Of a stretch of DNA of 44,556 nucleotides, positions 42,521 through 44,556 are shown one piece after another. The DNA comes from Nocardia wallacei (GTDB taxonomy: Bacteria > Actinomycetota > Actinomycetes > Mycobacteriales > Mycobacteriaceae): positions 1 to 44,556 of the forward strand of contig NZ_JARWOP010000378.1 in NCBI RefSeq assembly GCF_029868745.1, in the 5' to 3' direction. Numbering within the stretch: position 1 is the first letter of the stretch; every line of letters begins with the position of its first letter. A program made the position numbers and the translations under genes. Under the pieces are notes generated by a model. The model did no database searches. It worked only from the letters and a program-made list of their open reading frames with translations, and was not told the origin of the DNA.

Positions 42521-43294
42521 TCATCGACAGTCCGTCCAAGGGGCGAAGGTCACCACCAGCACGTCGCGATGCGCCGGCCGATCCGGCCGTTCTGGGCACA
42601 CCGGGGAGACGTCGTGCAGCGTGCTCCGATCGTCCCCGAGCAAGACGGCACCCGGTTCCCGCAGCGTCGTGGTCAGCACCTCCCGGCCGTCGGTGGTGAA
42701 CACAGAACTCTCGCCACCGGCCGCGTTGTCCCGGCCGACCAGCAACGACGACACCAAGGTGACCCCGTCGCGATGGCGGCCCTCCGGCGCCGGTGACCCC
42801 GTTGTGGCGGCATGCGCGCTCACCCGGAACGGATGCACCTGCACGGTCCAGTGCGCCGGGTCGTCCAACACTGTCGCGCACCGTCCGAGCAACCGCAGCA
42901 GCGCGCCGAACACCGGATCGGTCACGAACGCGTCGGTGAGGGGCTCGAAAACGCGATCCACCCCGATATAGAGCGGGTTGCTGTTCTCGGGCTGGACGAA
43001 CGAAGCCGACTCGAGCCGGTCGAATCGTCCGGTCGCTGTGGTGAACGAGAAGCGGCCGTAGCGACGGAATCTGACAGTGCCCCGCTCTGCGGCGAAACCG
43101 TCCCTGCACAGCGCATTCCACTGGGAACGGAATCGCCGCCAGTCGCCGTCGGTCGTGCCGAGCACCGAGTTCGTCGCCGCCGCGGGCATGACATGCGCCC
43201 CGGTGGACAGCAATGCTTCCCGCGCCGCGTGTACGGGGTCCGCGAGCGACCCGAGCGCCGACGCTGTCGCAGGTTCGTCGAATATCCTGTTCAC
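42521..43294 (-). CDS. 2OG-Fe(II) dioxygenase of the amino-acid hydroxylase type
   Basis: 257 aa from GTG 43294, preceded by AAAGGTGGG. Iron triad: His174 and Asp176 in EGRHRDGVTLV and His227 in STLHDVSPV; candidate 2OG-binding arginine in the last strand (PAHRDVLVVTF). The pattern PxPEGxHxDGV...GGES...EPG..L..DD...H.V.P is that of the 2OG-Fe dioxygenase family that includes L-isoleucine 4-hydroxylase. It probably hydroxylates a free amino acid. It faces the P450 gene. Confidence 0.85.
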   Translation of the reverse strand: MNRIFDEPATASALGSLADPVHAAREALLSTGAHVMPAAATNSVLGTTDGDWRRFRSQWNALCRDGFAAERGTVRFRRYGRFSFTTATGRFDRLESASFVQPENSNPLYIGVDRVFEPLTDAFVTDPVFGALLRLLGRCATVLDDPAHWTVQVHPFRVSAHAATTGSPAPEGRHRDGVTLVSSLLVGRDNAAGGESSVFTTDGREVLTTTLREPGAVLLGDDRSTLHDVSPVCPERPDRPAHRDVLVVTFAPWTDCR

Positions 43295-43471
43295 AATTCA
43301 ACCCACCTTTCCGCAGTCCGGTGCTCGCGTATTTCCCGTCGGCATCGCACGGAAACAGCAGGGAGACCAGACTCTGACCAGCACCGAGGTCGGGCACGGC
43401 AGAGGGAAACAAGGCAGCGACGGCGGCACAGCCCCTGCCCGACGGTGACCGAGATCGGGCATTATGGGCGC
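43295..43471. promoter_or_regulatory. Divergent region between 2OG oxygenase and PAS-ANTAR genes
   Basis: 177 bases without a gene. CATTAT at 43460-43465 ends six bases before the ATG at 43472; the string from there through ATGACAGA repeats the one before the thioesterase gene (20871). The oxygenase side has only the ribosome site. Confidence 0.5.
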
Positions 43472-44161
43472 ATGACAGAGCGCGACGAGGTGTCGCAGGC
43501 CGAGTTGGACCTCGTCGAGCGTGTGGTCGGGGTCGGCGATCCGCTGGCCGTGGGCCGATTCCGCTACTGGTTCGGCAGTCGGCGGTGGGAATGGTCCCCG
43601 GAGGTCGCGCGGATGCACGGTCACCCGCCGGGCACCGAGCCCACGACCGCGTTGCTGCTCTCGCACAAACACCCCGACGACCGGGACCGGCTCGAAGCGT
43701 TGATCACCTCCGTCGAGGACGGCGGCGCGTTCTCCAGCCGCCACCGCATCATCGACGCCGCCGGGCAGGTGCGGGAAGTCCTCGTCGTGTCGGAGCCGAT
43801 GACCGACGAACGCGGCGCGGTGATCGGGACCCAGGGCTACTACATCGACCTGTCGGTCGCCGCGGCCGAGTACCGCAAGGAAGTACTCGACGACGTCCTG
43901 CCGCAACTCGTCGACGCCCGCGCGGTCATCGAACAGGCCAAAGGCGCACTGATGCTCGGCTACGGCATCAACGCCGACCAGGCGTTCGCGGTACTGCGGT
44001 GGCGCTCGCAGGAGACCAACATCAAACTTCGCGCGATAGCCGACCGCATAGTCGCCGAACTACCGAGCATGGCGGACAACGAGATCAAGCTACGATCCCG
44101 CCTCGACCACGTACTGCTGACGGCACACAACGGCATCGACCGCACACCGACGGGTAAATAG
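43472..44161 (+). CDS. PAS-ANTAR RNA-binding antitermination regulator
   Basis: 229 aa. Residues about 25-130 are a PAS domain (RYWFGSRRWEWSPEVARMHG, LSHKHPDDRDRL, and the closing QGYYIDLS). Residues about 140-200 form the ANTAR domain: DARAVIEQAKGALMLGYGINADQAFAVLRWRSQETNIKLR, with the usual AxxVIEQAKG..M helix. ANTAR proteins bind paired hairpins in nascent RNA and stop termination. The PAS domain would sense redox state or a ligand. Leaderless start at ATG 43472. Confidence 0.93.
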   Translation: MTERDEVSQAELDLVERVVGVGDPLAVGRFRYWFGSRRWEWSPEVARMHGHPPGTEPTTALLLSHKHPDDRDRLEALITSVEDGGAFSSRHRIIDAAGQVREVLVVSEPMTDERGAVIGTQGYYIDLSVAAAEYRKEVLDDVLPQLVDARAVIEQAKGALMLGYGINADQAFAVLRWRSQETNIKLRAIADRIVAELPSMADNEIKLRSRLDHVLLTAHNGIDRTPTGK

Positions 44162-44170
44162 AAGCCACCC

Positions 44171-44204
44171 GATCGATGGCCGCCAACCCGACGGGCCATC
44201 GATC
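44171..44204 (+). terminator. Hairpin after the PAS-ANTAR gene
   Basis: Arms gatcgatggcc and ggccatcgatc pair perfectly (11 bp) around a 12-base loop, ten bases after the stop. No T-run. Terminator is likely, though a palindromic binding site is possible. Confidence 0.6.
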
Positions 44205-44220
44205 CGGGAACGCGCGAACG

Positions 44221-44360
<140 letters not shown>

Positions 44361-44556
44361 GTGTGGTGGCGCAGTAGAGGTCGCCGGTTGCGCAGAGGGT
44401 GCGGACGCGGTCGGTGAGGGTGCCGAAGTCCGTCAGTTCATCGAGGAAGTATTCGAGGAATATATTTCGTGGGCTCGCCGAACGCCGGTGACGATGCTGC
44501 CGCGCGATACCACCGGTAGCTTGCCGGGTGACTTCGCGTCGACCTACGAAAAGGAT
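44361..44556 (-). other. Possible fragment of a coding sequence beyond the poly-G block
   Basis: On the minus strand the stretch translating to FLEYFLDELTDFGTLTDRV, followed by RTLCATGDLYCATT, has very strong C/G third-position bias, so 44365-44465 is probably real coding DNA. The LCATGDLYC pattern loosely recalls the C-terminal disulphide of cutinase-like proteins. Upstream (toward 44556) the good codon bias moves to a neighbouring frame (DAKSPGKLPVVSRGSIVTGV), implying an indel. No full gene can be called. Confidence 0.3.

Overview
The window looks like chromosomal DNA of a high-GC actinobacterium, most likely Nocardia or a close relative. Reasons: strongly GC3-biased genes, an Lsr2-type nucleoid protein, a CadI/ArsR pair, a PAS-ANTAR protein, a meta-cleavage operon in the order used by mycolic-acid bacteria, and many genes whose -10 element lies only 6-7 nt before the start codon (leaderless transcripts). 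Genus is inferred from gene content, not measured. Both ends are technically suspect: 1-217 is a fold-back around about 160 bases of G/C homopolymer, and 44221-44360 is a second poly-G block. The trustworthy contig is about 190-44220.

190-16500: a modular type I polyketide synthase on the minus strand. The upstream protein (2778 aa) is a KSQ-AT-ACP loading module plus one KS-AT-DH-KR-ACP extension module. It is followed by a second protein (KS-AT-DH-ER-KR, cut at the left edge). The predicted start of the chain is propionate from a methylmalonyl-type loading AT, then two malonate units, the first left unsaturated and the second fully reduced. A divergent acyl-CoA dehydrogenase and an Lsr2 xenogeneic silencer flank it.

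16800-23500: an unrecognised protein, a tandem pair of MutS-like ATPases overlapping by ATGA, a TesB-like thioesterase, a small alarmone synthetase, and a divergent arsR/cadI pair with two copies of a palindromic operator.

23500-35900: catabolism and regulation. There is a hydratase/acetaldehyde dehydrogenase/hydroxy-oxovalerate aldolase operon with a divergent IclR regulator, a fatty acid desaturase with an AraC regulator, a lipoprotein with a small membrane protein, a PhnB-like VOC protein with a WYL regulator, a class III cyclase, a MarR regulator with a carboxylesterase whose -10 is embedded in a palindrome, and a small membrane protein.

35900-43300: the most unusual part. A more AT-rich island carries a two-gene operon: a protein with an aerolysin/ETX-MTX2-like pore-forming pattern and a six-bladed NHL-type propeller. 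It is followed by four genes that look like a small amino-acid-modifying cluster: an N5-(carboxyethyl)ornithine synthase-like dehydrogenase, a MetE-core protein, a cytochrome P450 without the ExxR motif, and a 2OG-Fe(II) oxygenase of the amino-acid hydroxylase type. A PAS-ANTAR regulator closes the window. The pore-former/propeller pair and the amino-acid cluster are my best candidates for undescribed systems.
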